Assembly: GCA_949825065.1 (NCBI GenBank)
Contig: OX463864.1
Span: 10,839,787 to 10,903,786 of the forward strand
From: Odontocerum albicorne
Taxonomy: Eukaryota; Arthropoda; Insecta; Trichoptera; Odontoceridae
Reading direction: 5' to 3'
DNA: 64,000 nt
Part shown: one piece after another, positions 21,045-31,329 of the stretch
Layout of the letters: the number at the start of each line of letters is the position of its first letter
How positions within the stretch are numbered: the first letter of the stretch is position 1
Program-made: the position numbers and the translations under genes
Notes under the pieces: generated by a model
Database searches by the model: none
Seen by the model: only the letters and a program-made list of their open reading frames with translations
Told to the model about the DNA's origin: nothing

Positions 21045-21390
21045 AACACAGAATAACGAGATGTGTTGAGATAGTTTAACAACGTAGAAAGAATGAATGA
21101 TGAAAGATTTACAAAAATTGCCTTTGCAAGTAGTATAGAAATACCGAGAAGTTTGGGAAGATATAGAAAAACGTAGCATGACCAAATGAAATAATATAAT
21201 GATTAATTTTGGGAAAGAAATAGAAAAATAAAAAGCCATTATTACAGGAGAATACGCAGGGTGAGGTATTTATTTAGATGTGACTAAAACGAAATATATA
21301 ATCGTATTATACCAGGGAATGAAGTGAAGATATGTTATCTCTGCATATACCAATAGGGACGAAGCGCGATGGTGCTGATGATCAAGAATA
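21045..21390 (+). mobile_element. Family A LINE fragment
   Basis: RITRCVEIV*QRRKNE*KIYKNCLC followed by a GRYRKT-like and a D..EIYNR region and LCIYQ in place of SAYP. Degraded, but in the expected order. Confidence 0.5.
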
Positions 21391-21399
21391 ATAATTGTG

Positions 21400-21680
21400 T
21401 ATCACTTTTCGTTGTATACAGTACAACCTGGTGGGCTAATTGGCATATTTCAATATCACCAAACCAACCAACCAAGTGTTGGAAAACAAACCATTGAAAA
21501 TTAGACTGATAAAATGAACCATTATTTTAATACAGTTAACTTTTAAACTGAATCATTAGACACCAACAAAATGAAAATTAGTGAGATTTTTTTTTACATC
21601 GTGTTTCAACGGAAATCGAGCCCGCAAACCCCGGTTTATAAGACAAGCATCTTACCAACAAACCCAAGAAGGTCTGTTTT
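21400..21680 (-). mobile_element. tRNA-headed SINE, minus strand
   Basis: The minus-strand head at 21670-21605 has an A-box-like word, the B-box-like GGGCTCGATTTCCGTTG and the GAAACACGA junction. The tail at 21420-21480 includes CCCACCAGGTTGTACTGTAT, the TGTACTGTATACAAC-type 3' end that is also seen at 54234-54290. The tail hairpin is mutated here. Confidence 0.55.
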
Positions 21681-21916
21681 ATTGTAACTTAAAAAATGTA
21701 CACCGAATAATGTCATAGTTGCTTCTATATTTTATAGTTTTATCAATAAATTTGATATCTTTCCAATTTGTATGTTTATTTATTATTGTAACACTTTCAT
21801 GCAAATATATTAAGCGTATTTATTTGCTGACTTTATTTATTACGTATAATAAATTTCAATTATTTTTATCCATGAACATGTGAAATAAGTAAATAAAAAT
21901 AATATTATAAAAAAAG

Positions 21917-22590
21917 TATTTATTTAACACTTTTATTGCTAATATAATCTGGCGGGCTTATTGTCAGGCGGCAATCCCTACAAACCAACCAGACAAAAGT
22001 AAATGAAGCAAGTTACATGGTCGCATAAATAATTCAAATGACTATCCATCCTCACGAAATCCATAAACACATACGTGAACATATGCCCACAAACCTCACA
22101 AAGATGGATCACCCAAACATTCCTTTTCATATAAAGTGAGATATCATCAATCAATTGAAAACGAAGGGATGGTGGACAGGAAAGGAAAAAAAATCAGGAA
22201 TGAAACACGTTATAGTCCTGTCTAGAAATTAAGAGTATTTTCCAGTCGCTTCTTAAAGCATGCCAAGGACGGAGGGAGTAACATTGGTTTGTAACTGATT
22301 CCAGAGTCTCTCTGCATGGCTAGTTAAGGACGACATAAAGAAAGAGGAGCGGTGAACTGGAAAGACCAATAAGCAATCTCTGTTTGAACGTAGCGCTAAT
22401 CCATGTTTAGAAAGGCTCTGAAATTTTTCGCCAAGATAAGAAGGGGTGGCGGGACAGTTAAGAATATTATACAATAGAGACTGCATTTGAATTTGTCGTC
22501 TATTTCTAACATTCAACCAGTTCAATGCCTTCTGGTATCAAGTTATACGATCGTACTTTCGTAGGTTGATAATAAATCTAAGGCAAAAGT
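21917..22590 (-). mobile_element. Family B LINE 3' end with RT-ORF C-terminus
   Basis: The minus-strand frame 22525-22253 encodes RNRRQIQMQSLLYNILNCP, then SYLGEKF, and HAERLWNQLQ. This matches the C-terminal domain of non-LTR reverse-transcriptase ORFs (RR..H...LYKIL....PSYL, ..RLWN.LP). One frameshift at about 22255 moves into ACFKKRLENTLNF and a stop. The 3' UTR then runs to the tail hairpin (21955-21975) and a TTTA-rich tail at 21917. The 5' part is missing. Confidence 0.75.
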
Positions 22591-22599
22591 TATAAAAAA

Positions 22600-23400
22600 A
22601 TAAAATAAAAGATAAATCGTAAGAAGATAAAAAAAGTTAATAGAATGTAAATTTTATGAAAGATAAAGGTGAGGTATATTTTGAGATCAATTTGGCTTAT
22701 TAGGTTATTTCGAAAGTATCAGTAAGGATTGAGCATATCTTATTTGACCAGAAAGATCTTTCCAAAATCGTATCACTATAAAATCAACAATGTTTTCTTT
22801 TACTTGTCGTAAAAAATTGTTAAAACTTTTTCAGCAAAATAGAAATTTCACAAATTTTCAGTTTCAGGAGAACACCCTTAACATTTCTTACTCTTTCAAA
22901 AACTACAAAATTTTCCCAGACCGAGGAAAGAGATGGCACGCTCCGATTCGGGCGGAGAAGTTTTTGTTTGTTCTGCGGTTAGAGTGAGAGGTAAACACAC
23001 TATTGATCCGTATTGAAAAAAGCTTACGCTTTTCCTGAAACCACCCCACGTCTTGGGACACCTTAAGAGGTATAGAAAACCTTCTTACATAATCTTATAT
23101 ACCTGTTCAAATGTTAAAGTTCATGGCGTGATTCTCGAAACTGATTTTCGGTTACAAAATAATTATTCCCATTAATTGTTTACCTTACTTATTTTAAGAT
23201 TAAATATATTTTTCGTTGTTTATTAATATCTATTCAATTCCCAACTCATAACGGAGAAAGAACAATAAAGGTAACAATAACAAACAATTTCGATGGGGTA
23301 GTCTTCCTCTTAGCCAAGTTGTAAACCCTATTTTTTCTAATAGTTAATTCACCCAAACTATAATTTGTGCTACTAAATTAAAGTCATTGTGATAATTCTA
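22600..23400. other. No gene recognised
   Basis: AT-rich with a small GC-richer block at 22920-22985. The frame at 22790-22987 matches no family I know. Confidence 0.35.
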
Positions 23401-23410
23401 AAATAAAAAA

Positions 23411-23467
23411 ATGACATATCTTAATAAGTTTTCAAAACATTTTTGAAAACTTATTAAGATATGTCAT
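23411..23467. repeat. Perfect 27-bp inverted repeat hairpin
   Basis: 23411-23437 (ATGACATATCTTAATAAG..) pairs exactly with 23441-23467 around the loop CAT. Weaker TTATCTTAATAAG palindromes continue to 23500 and reappear at 23530-23560 and 24165-24200, on both sides of the mariner insertion. The host sequence was therefore itself a palindromic repeat. Confidence 0.9.
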
Positions 23468-23564
23468 TTATCTTAATAAGTTTGATAAACTTATTAATAT
23501 ATTATTATTACTTTAGTTACAAAATTTACCAACCTTATTAAGATAATTTTATTATTTATCTTAA

Positions 23565-24130
23565 TATAGGGTCTTTCAAATTAAGCGGCTTTTTTTATTC
23601 TTTTTTTTTAATTCTTAAATAAAACACACAATTTGCTTTGATTTCAAAAAACTTTTTATTGGCCATTGAAGTATATAATGTATAACATTTAAACACAAAA
23701 AAAACAATATCCGCCAAATGTCCACCTCTTGCAGCTCCACATATGTCCATTCTTTTGTCAAAAATTTCGATGACATTTTGGCATAATTGCGGTTCTAACT
23801 CACCAATAACGCGAATCATTTCGTCCTTCAGCTCAGGAATTGATCGGGGGTTATTTTTATAGACTTGGCTTTTCACGTAACACCAGAGAAAATAGTCCAA
23901 TAGTGTCAGATCACATGATCTTGGTGGCCAATTAAAATCACTGTTTCCGGAGATTACAATACATAAAATAATTCAACAATTTGAATGCGTTGTTGTATTG
24001 TATACGACTCCATTTTTTATAAATGTCATACATTACACTTCTCAAATGTAACAAGACCCAGACAGGTTCGCGACACCATCTGTGTTTTATCCAAGAAGAA
24101 AAAAAAACGCTCAATTTTAAAGACTCTTTA
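23565..24130 (-). mobile_element. Internally deleted mariner-type element, copy 1
   Basis: Terminal inverted repeats are GGGTCTTTCAAATTAAGCG on the left and, in reverse complement, AGAGTCTTTAAAATTGAGCG on the right. The TA dinucleotides at 23565-23566 and 24129-24130 are the target duplication. Length is 566 bp. It holds the first and last parts of a transposase ORF on the minus strand with the middle missing. A sister copy is at 58727-59257. Confidence 0.9.
23595..24013 (-). pseudogene. Mariner/IS630-type transposase, N- and C-terminal ends joined by deletion
   Basis: It begins MESYTIQQRIQIVELFY (start of the N-terminal helix-turn-helix). It then jumps, out of frame, to NSDFNWPPRSCDLTLLDYFLW, which carries the third catalytic Asp in the position of the SPDLAPSDYHLF motif of mariner enzymes. 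The C-terminal SQVYKNNPRSIPELKDEM and AARGGHLADIVFF follow. The first two catalytic Asp residues and most of the DNA-binding region are gone, so it cannot be active. Confidence 0.85.
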
Positions 24131-24379
24131 TTAACATAACTCAACTTAAGGAGTTTCGTAGACTTATTATAATATTATTTTATTTATCTTACTAAGTTTG
24201 ATTTCCTTATGAAGATAAATGCAATTCAAATTGATGACTATTGGACGTAAAAAATCCTAATGCAGCATCCTATCAAAGTTGACACAACTGAAAGAAAGGA
24301 CAATTTTTAATTTTAGATTGTTCAAAAAGTTATTTCGTATTTTTAGGTCAAATTTAAGAACGAAATTGGACCGAATGCT

Positions 24380-24600
24380 AGTTTTCGGTATTTGCAGAAT
24401 CTCAGTAATTTTTCGTGTTCTAAACGTTGATTTTTCTTGATCAAAGCTTTGATTTTGTCGTCATCAGTGATAATTGGCCTTCTAGAATTGATACCGTGTG
24501 CAAGTGTCGTATCTCAATCAGGATTTTTTAAACTTGACTGCATTGTCGTAATACGAAGTACTTTTTTTTTGTTATTGTTGTTCTTTTTCCATTGGGGTAG
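24380..24600 (-). pseudogene. Mariner transposase HTH remnant
   Basis: The minus strand reads TLAHGINSRRPIITDDDKIKALIKKNQ, resembling the GRPxxxDDDxIKxLIExNP linker and second helix-turn-helix of mariner transposases. Only about 40 codons are recognisable, and the reading frame upstream is broken. It lies close to the mariner element at 23565 but belongs to a different subfamily or a different insertion. Confidence 0.4.
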
Positions 24601-25084
24601 TAAAACACATTAAGTACCGAAAAAGTTGCGTATTTTTTCCAGTTTCAAAATGTCAAAACCCGAAGCAATTTGGTCAAACAAAGCTGAAAAAAGCATTAAA
24701 GTATAACCTTTCATAATTATAAACATTCAGTAATTTTTGAAGTAAGTTATCAAACGATATTTTTCTCTCTTTCTCTTTCTCTCCGAGAAATACAAAACTT
24801 CTTCCTGGATAATACTCGTATATAACCGCATTCGCCCGACTTTTCATTGTAAAAATTCCAGATTTTTTGTGTAAAAACCAACATGAACATGTGAGGGTCG
24901 CCTTATATTCGCGTTTCAAACCAATTAATAGTAAATTCACTACCGCGCGATGACCAATATGGCTATATTACCCCAAACACTTTTATTTATCTCTGTCTTA
25001 ATAAACTTGTTCAACGGAAAGCATTGTACACAAACAGCTGCTGGCGTGTTTTTTAAATCTTATTTTGGTGTTACGTTTTTAAAG

Positions 25085-25175
25085 GTTTTTTTTTTTTTTT
25101 GCTTGGCGAGTTTATTGCCATCTGGCAATCTCTTCCAACCAACCAGAAATATGTTTTTATAGGCCCTAAACGTTC
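25085..25175 (-). mobile_element. SINE 3' half
   Basis: TTGGCGAGTTTATTGCCATCTGGCAATCTC followed by the CCAACCAACCAGAAA region is the SINE tail in reverse complement, with the hairpin stem intact (ATTGCC/GGCAAT). The tRNA-like head is absent. Confidence 0.7.
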
Positions 25176-25179
25176 TTGC

Positions 25180-25790
25180 ACCCTCTAAAGTATGATGATG
25201 AGTGACCACATTAAAAAGCGAGGAGCTAGAAAAAAATAAATCAATTAAGGAATTCTCAGGAAGTATGATTCCAATTCTTCGTTTATAGCAGTGCTCATAA
25301 CGCTCCAGAAGCTTCAACTGTTATAATTGTGCGGCTGCCGAAACATTTGGTATTAATAAAAACAATTTTAGATATAGACGACTGCCGAAACAAGTCCTAA
25401 TGAATGCTGTTCTACAAGAAAGGCATTCCGATCGCCTAAGAAATAACATTTTAAATCAATTGGTTGAAATAAAGACATTTTTTTTTGTCAAAAAACAGGT
25501 AAAAAATACTCGAGTAACCTCATATTATATTAACCTCATATCAAATTATATTAAATTATTATATAACCTCAATATAATCTCTCTCTCTTTGAATAATGGC
25601 CGTGAACGCCTCAATATAATAACGATATTTTTTTCTTGCTTTGCTACAACTATAAAAATGACAACAGTAATAATAGCAAATTACCAAAAATCAGTGGTTC
25701 TAAATACGCACAGCAATTTGTAGAATTTGAAATTTTTATTCGCGTATAAATAAATTATATAGTTCTCATAAAAAAAAAAGTTACTTATCA
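25180..25790. other. No gene recognised
   Basis: AT-rich spacer. Short frames at 25060-25317 (minus) and 25400-25723 (plus) have no recognisable domain. Confidence 0.4.
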
Positions 25791-25798
25791 GTTATCAG

Positions 25799-26842
25799 CA
25801 GGGCTGTGGAGTCGGAAAAAAAAACACGACTCCGACTCCGACTCCGATTCCTATATTTGCCAACAACACGACTCCGACTCCACAACTCCGACTCCACAAC
25901 TCCGACTCCACGACTCCGACTCCAAACTCCGACTCCACAACTCCGACTCAAAAAAGCTCAATTTTATCAGGTTGTTTCCTACCTTTGCATATAGCCATTT
26001 TTTCATGTTATAGGGATAAAAATAAAACAAGATCAAACTTTAATAATTATTTATTAGAATTTATTCTTAAAAACAACATTGCTTCTATTAAATCTGTATT
26101 CGTAGAGGCTCTCAAATCAGAATTGAGAATTTTAAGAGCGGAAAATAACCGCTCTACGGATACTTGGGTTGGCGGTAATGCTGTAACGATCAATGCTGAA
26201 TCTTTTACGATTTCTAGATACCGCTGTATTGCCATTTCAACATTTAATTTATAAGTTCGGTCAATTTTTTCCATTATTTTCAATGCATCATAAAATTCAA
26301 TTTTAAATTTTGAAATAGAGTCTCCTTCATATTTATTGGGACTGTGATTCAAACTAGGACGTTTTAGTTTATCTTGTTCATTGAGATATTTTTCAAAATC
26401 GTCTTCAGATTCAGCGGTGTCGGATGAAGATGATGATACTTCGTGTACGCTGCCTGCTGTCGTCTCTTTTTCTAGTCGAAGGCCTTTCATACGAACGGTT
26501 AATTCAAACAGAGCGTTTTTAGCTCTATTTATTTGTTCTTCCGTCAATATGGATCGAACCATGGGGTTAACATAGATCCCAGCCAACAGAATTTTCTTTC
26601 GACGTGAGAAAGAAGGAGACAAACACATTTTCGTAGACTTGATGCATTAAATGGATCTCGGTGATTCACCATATCGGCGCGACTTGCGCCTGCAAGTTTA
26701 ATATTCGTGCACAATACACATTCATTATAATAATTAAAAAAAAATGTATTTTAAATTTTTTACAACTCCTACTCCGACTCCGGCCCAAACACCGCGACTC
26801 CGCGACTCCGACTCCAACTCCGACTCCGACTCCACAGCCCTG
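25799..26842 (-). mobile_element. hAT transposon relic with perfect ends and 8-bp target duplication
   Basis: The left end CAGGGCTGTGGAGTCGGA is answered exactly by TCCGACTCCACAGCCCTG at the right end (18 bp). GTTATCAG occurs immediately outside both ends (25791-25798 and 26843-26850). GACTCC repeats lie inside both ends (25830-25950 and 26768-26835) and are likely transposase-binding sites. Length 1,044 bp; it holds only the C-terminal part of a transposase. Confidence 0.95.
26047..26628 (-). pseudogene. hAT transposase C-terminal fragment
   Basis: The 193-codon open frame ends in ALPPTQVSVERLFSALKILN, then DLRASTNTDLIEAMLFLR, the hAT C-terminal dimerisation domain (residues about 140-190). 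The middle is acidic and Ser-rich (SSSSSDTAESEDD) followed by KYLNEQDKLKRPS. A complete hAT transposase is about 600-700 residues, so the BED finger and the catalytic core are gone. The open frame with no stops suggests a fairly recent deletion. The first Met may not be the original start. Confidence 0.9.
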
Positions 26843-26909
26843 GTTATCAGTAATCACTTATAGAAATTTGTTGAAATAAAATATCTAAAGCTTTATTTTA
26901 AACTGAGTA

Positions 26910-27105
26910 AGACGACCTCCGTGACCTGTTGGTAAGACACTTGTCTGCCGATCCGGAGGTTGCGGGTACGATCTCCGATGGAACCCAGATTTAAAAAAAA
27001 ATAGGAACCAGTCTGGTTAGCACTTAGGGCCTATAAAAACATCTTTCTAGTTGTTTAGAAGAGATTGCCACATGGCAATAAACTCGCCAAGTTAAAAAAA
27101 ATATA
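26910..27105 (+). mobile_element. tRNA-derived SINE
   Basis: The head GACGACCTCCGTGACCTGTT..GGTTGCGGGTACGATCTCCG has A- and B-box spacing. The body has AGGGCCTATAAAAACATCTT. The tail has the hairpin ATTGCCACATGGCAAT, AACTCGCCAAGTT and an A-run. Full length is about 195 bp. No internal ORF. Confidence 0.85.
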
Positions 27106-27139
27106 TGTATTATTATTCATTTGTTTCTTTTATGAACCA

Positions 27140-27335
27140 ATTCACATTTTTATTTATTTATTTTTATTTTCTCAAAACAGGTTTAGCCCAATTACATTGA
27201 AAAATACAAGAAGTGTTAACATTTAAAAAAAATTAAATAAAATAAAAAATTACGTTTATGCATACATACAAACATACACATACAAAACACGCATACACAT
27301 ATATTCAAAGTCACTTAAATACGTTGACGAGTGCT
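27140..27335 (-). mobile_element. Retroelement 3' end, family F
   Basis: A TTTATTTATTTATTTT lead, then GGTTTAGCCCAATTACATTG and a CATACATACA stretch, and AATACGTTGACGAGTGCTTT. The same order appears at 35380-36125, where it is broken by two later insertions. Confidence 0.55.
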
Positions 27336-27424
27336 TTCTAACGCACATGACAAGTTAATACAAATAATTAAAATTATTGACAAAATATTCAACTTTATCT
27401 TAAACTAACATGGAGATAGAAACA

Positions 27425-27820
27425 AACAGTAGTCTTCTTCTTCCTGGCACTGTCCCAACTCATTGCCTAGGTAGACTGTTGGGGTCTGCTCTTCTCGTTC
27501 TCAGGCTGTATATTCTTCGGTTCTGGGTGTCGCTTTCATCTAGGCCGTTTCTCTGCAGGATTTTGAAGCATTGAGTCATCCAGGAGTTCTTTGGTCTTCC
27601 TCTGGACGGCTGTCGAGGAAGATCCACAGACATTGCCTGATTTACATTATGGTCTGATGGTCTCCGTCTTATATGCCCGTACCATCTCAGCTGTCGCTCT
27701 TCCCGCTTACTAATTATGTCAGTGACCCCCAGGCTACCACGAATACGTGAGCTCTTAATTTTATATTTCAGTGATACTCTTGCCGACCATCTAAGCATTC
27801 GCATTTCTGCTGTTTCAAGT
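27425..27820 (-). mobile_element. LINE 3' fragment (RT ORF C-terminus)
   Basis: The minus strand encodes ETAEMRMLRW, then REERQLRWYGHIRRRP, SRGRPKNSWM and LRTRRADPNSLPRQ before the stop. This is the tail of a non-LTR reverse-transcriptase ORF as found in many insect genomes. It is 5'-truncated at about 27815, and the frame is open over 114 codons, so it is younger than the family A copies. The 3' end has AGGAAGAAGAAG. Confidence 0.85.
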
Positions 27821-27829
27821 AGTTATAAT

Positions 27830-28660
27830 AATAAAGTAGCTAGAAAATCATTTTTCAAAATTATTAACATGTAGGTATATTTAAATTCAATATATGTATG
27901 TATATTGTAAAATTTACTCAAGTAAACTTACGTAACTGTGGAACACACATTTTATAGTGGTAAAAAACATAAATTTGTTATTAGTGGAACAACGCTTACA
28001 TAGATAGATTTTAAAATTTAACAACACATGGGATCACTTGTAACACGAGATGCAAGTTGCTCTGCAGAATTACTACGTTCCCCATGTTGATGCAGGGTTA
28101 CTTAACTTTAGAGTAAACAATCTCCTGTTTTATATAACGGCTTCATTTATGCAGTTCCCGCGTAAATAGAGGGATTAATGTCGTTATAATTATACTTAAT
28201 TGTCTTTAGTCAAAATAATCTATTAATTAATCTTATTACAAATAAATCTATGGAATTATTAAACACTACTTAATAAAATACATACCTCCGACGCTATACA
28301 ATACGAATCGATGTTATAAATTCACTTAAAATATATACAATTATCACGTATGAATTAAAGAATAGTCAAGGGGCCCCTAGCGAACTTCCTTGTAAACAAT
28401 AAATAGAAATTATTTAATATTCAAGACGCGAACCGAACCCCCTCCATTTCAAATTACGGCAATTTCAGCTAGGATTCAAACCGAATCGAGCGCCTTGCTG
28501 AATGCTAATTTTCTTTAATTTGTTGTTATTTTATATGTATATCTATCTACTAAAGTACGTACCAAGTTCCGAGTCCATAAAGAATAACAGAGCAATGAAC
28601 TGAAATTGATAAATAGTTTACAAAATATCGTATACCAATTCAAAAATGTTTCTTTCCACC
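27830..28660. other. AT-rich DNA, nothing recognised
   Basis: No supported gene or repeat end. A small GGGGCCCC palindrome lies near 28371. Confidence 0.4.
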
Positions 28661-28664
28661 ACGA

Positions 28665-28860
28665 GAAGACGACCTCCACGGCCTGGTGGTAAGACGCTTG
28701 TCTACAGATCAGGAGGTTGCGCGTTCGATCCCCGCTGGAACACAAATTTATTTTAACGGGATTACAATCTGAGTTTAACTTAGAGCCCATTAAAACATCT
28801 TTCTGGTTGGTTAGAAAAGCTGATTGCCACATGGATATAAACTCGCCAGGTAAACAAAAA
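28665..28860 (+). mobile_element. tRNA-derived SINE
   Basis: GACGACCTCCACGGCCTGGT, GTTGCGCGTTCGATCCCCGC (B box GTTCGATCC), TAAAACATCTTTCTGGTTGG, then AACTCGCCAGGTAAA and A-runs. The tail hairpin has lost one arm (TGGATATAAAC). Confidence 0.85.
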
Positions 28861-28954
28861 AAAGAAAGCTTTGATTGCTTTTTAATAGATCAATATTTTA
28901 GATTTCATAATGACCTAATGAATTACAGAGTAAATTGTTTGAAGATAGAGTTAT

Positions 28955-29725
28955 GCTGGACCTTAGCCGTTGCTGGTCTTGTGGTGTGGAGTGATCAACC
29001 TCCTAATGTCAGATATACGGGTGGGTGTGCAGCTTTAAGAAGCGCTCGAATACAAGAATTTTAGAAGGTTTTTTAGGAGGTGAGGTATTTTTATTTTTGT
29101 TTACTCATGACAAGAAATATACATAATTTGTGAAAAAAAACAACAGGTAATTTAATTTGGCCGTACAATTTTAATGGATCTGGGTTCGTTGCCTTTCATT
29201 TGTCGTGTCCCCAGTAAACTGGGCTTTTGCCTGTATCTCACTGAGGATATAAATTATTGCTTTGTATTGCGTTACATGTTTGTTACAATTATATTTACAG
29301 AGCTATTGCTATTTGAAATGTACAAAAAAACATATTTTGATAATGTAGGAATGAATAGAAATTTAAGTTTCTCGAACAAATGTTTAACCAAATGTATACA
29401 TAAGTTTTTAACGATTCACGAAAAAAGGCGATGTGTAGTTACTAACTTTATAATTAATGGTGAAAGATTTGAGATTTCTACAGTTGTCTGTTTACGTACT
29501 CTATATGATTGGAAAATATGTCATGATTGCTGAGGGCGGACTGTGCGATCGACCTGAAAAGTAACGCTATCCCCTCGATATTACAATGCACAGAAAGTAA
29601 TACTCCAACAACGCCTTTATGAAAATTTATGATTCGGTTCAAATCCTTAGTTGGAGCGCCCTTAAGGAGAGTTCGCTCTCTAAACAGCGCTATGTAAATT
29701 GTGCTGTTATTATTATTATTAAATA
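28955..29725 (+). mobile_element. Family C LINE fragment split by repeat D
   Basis: 28955-29060 (TLAVAGLVVWSDQPPNVRYTGG, then CSFKKRSNTR across a frameshift) is a diverged copy of the C-terminus at 48403-48609 (AFAVAGSMAWDGLPPSIRDMGG). The 3' end (GAGCGCCCTTAAGGAGAG..CTCTCTAAAC..TTATTATTATTA) reappears at 29655-29722, as at 48625-48690. In between lie repeat D (minus) and unknown DNA. Confidence 0.55.
29065..29250 (-). mobile_element. Repeat D 3' end inserted into a family C LINE
   Basis: The reverse complement carries AGTTTACTGGGGACACGACA, CCCAGATCCATTAAAAT and TTTCTTGTCATGAGTAAAC. Its orientation is opposite to the host LINE. A 119-codon frame that starts inside it (29174-29533) is not a gene I can support. 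Confidence 0.65.
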
Positions 29726-29762
29726 TGCAAAGAGAAATGTCTAATAACGATTGTTGCTATAA

Positions 29763-30615
29763 CCAAAGTCATGGTGATAAAAAGGTTTGAAAGAAAAAGT
29801 ACATGTGATATATGGGAGAGTAATGAAAGATTGGAAAAAGTTGAGAAGTTCTGCTATTTGGTAAGTATTTTCCAAATGATGGATATCGAACGGTGTGTAG
29901 ATAAAGGAAACACAGTAAATATGGACGATAAAATGTATTGTATGTTATATACTCGAACTGGACAAAATCTACCTAGATGACAGTCCATAACAGTATTTTA
30001 GTACCAGCTTTGATGTACGGAAGTGAAACGTGGACATGGCAAAAGACTGATAGTAACCTAATAAATGAGTACTAAGAAGAAATACATGGGGTTACAATTT
30101 ATTGTATTATACTCGTATAATACAGATGGTTTATGATTAGGGATGAATGTAAACTCTGGTTGGTCGGTAGAGATTGCCGCCAGGCAATACTCCCGCCAGA
30201 TTGCATTTGCAATAAAAGTATTAAATAAATAAATAAAGTGCTCACAGAAATGGTTGAATCTATAAATTGTTGAAGAAAGACTATTAAACTAAAGAAAGAC
30301 TATCAAACTAAAATTCGCTCACAGGTAAATATTGAATATCTACTTCAATAATAACAAAAAGGGTTGTAAAGATCACGTTGAGGTGGTATGGATATGTAGA
30401 TAAGATGAGTGACGAAAGATTGACTTAATAAACGAATTATGCAACCATGAATGACGACCGACAGTATAACGGGGACAAACAAATACAATTTTGGAAGAAC
30501 GAAAAACAGACGGAGCTGAATTTGGAGGAAGCTAAGGAAGTATATCGTGATATGAAAGTTTGGCGCTATATCCTTTCTGCCTACCCAAATGAGGAAATGG
30601 CGTAACAGTACGTAT
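29763..30615 (+). mobile_element. Longest family A LINE copy, with a nested family B tail
   Basis: It covers more of the ORF than the other copies: KVMVIKRFERKSTCDI and ERLEKVEKFCYLVSIF (the KxFxYLGSxF region), DIERCVDKGNTVN, ILVPALMYGSETWTWQKTD, then LRWYGYVDKMSDERLT, LEEAKEVYRDMKVW and SAYPNEEMA. Between them, 30150-30238 is a family B tail with its hairpin ATTGCCGCCAGGCAAT and an AATAAATAAATAAA end. Several stops; inactive. Confidence 0.8.
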
Positions 30616-30964
30616 GTTTCTACTTAAATAATACTTTCATATTTTATTGGGTTTTCGCGGAAAGTACTCGTAGTTTCGCGTTTATCGAACAAATTTTGTT
30701 AGGAGTAATTTTCATTACAAACTTGATTTCAAACGTGCTGAATGTATATTGTTTTAAAAGATAAAAGTTTAGCGCACTTTTTCAGCAATTATTTATTCAA
30801 ATTCTTTGAACGGTTTTTAGCGTAATTTTGAAGATCGAACAAATAATTTTTTTTTCAGTACGTGATGCCTTTTTTTTAACCGCGATAGAAATCATGCGAC
30901 ACACATCATGAAAAATTACATGTACATAGTATAGCGTTGATGCTGTAAGCGATCGTGTGTCAAA

Positions 30965-31080
30965 TGAGGTTTAAAAAATCCATAATGGTGATATTAAAAT
31001 CCATAATGGTGATACTAAAATCCGTAATGGTGATACTATACAATCCATAATGGTGACATAAAAATCCATAATGGGGAAAA
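30965..31080 (+). repeat. 20-bp tandem repeat, about 5 copies
   Basis: The theme AAAATCCATAATGGTGATA recurs five times with minor changes. It is followed directly by a family A terminal fragment. Confidence 0.9.
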
Positions 31081-31205
31081 CGTAGAAGTAGTATTAGAAG
31101 GTGTATGGATGTGGAACAGGGTAAGGATTTGTATCGAGAAAGACAAATTTGGCGATCTGTCTTCAATGACAGGGAAATGACGTGATGGTATGTATGTATA
31201 TTCTT
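31080..31205 (+). mobile_element. Family A LINE terminal fragment
   Basis: KT*KQY*KVYGCGTG in the degraded CMRRCMDVEQ position, then RERQIWRSVFND and the REMA-like end. Confidence 0.5.
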
Positions 31206-31329
31206 ATATGGAGTTTCCAAAAGTTAAAGCCAAAACCTGTGATAAAGAATATTTCCGTTTAACAAAATAACCTAACTTCTCTTATTGTATAAATTCGAAA
31301 TATCCTGCCTGTGTATAACCAGCCATATA

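Noticed and set aside
22790..22987. 65-codon ORF as an exon
   Set aside because: No homologue recognised, no splice context and no neighbouring coding sequence.
28667..28740. tRNA gene candidate
   Set aside because: A and B boxes are present, but acceptor and T stems do not pair properly, and the sequence continues into a SINE body and tail that recur elsewhere. The same applies at 26912, 32985, 39925, 48840, 13580 and 10600.
29174..29533. 119-codon ORF as a candidate gene
   Set aside because: It starts inside repeat D, has no recognisable domain, and the region is a patchwork of inserted elements.
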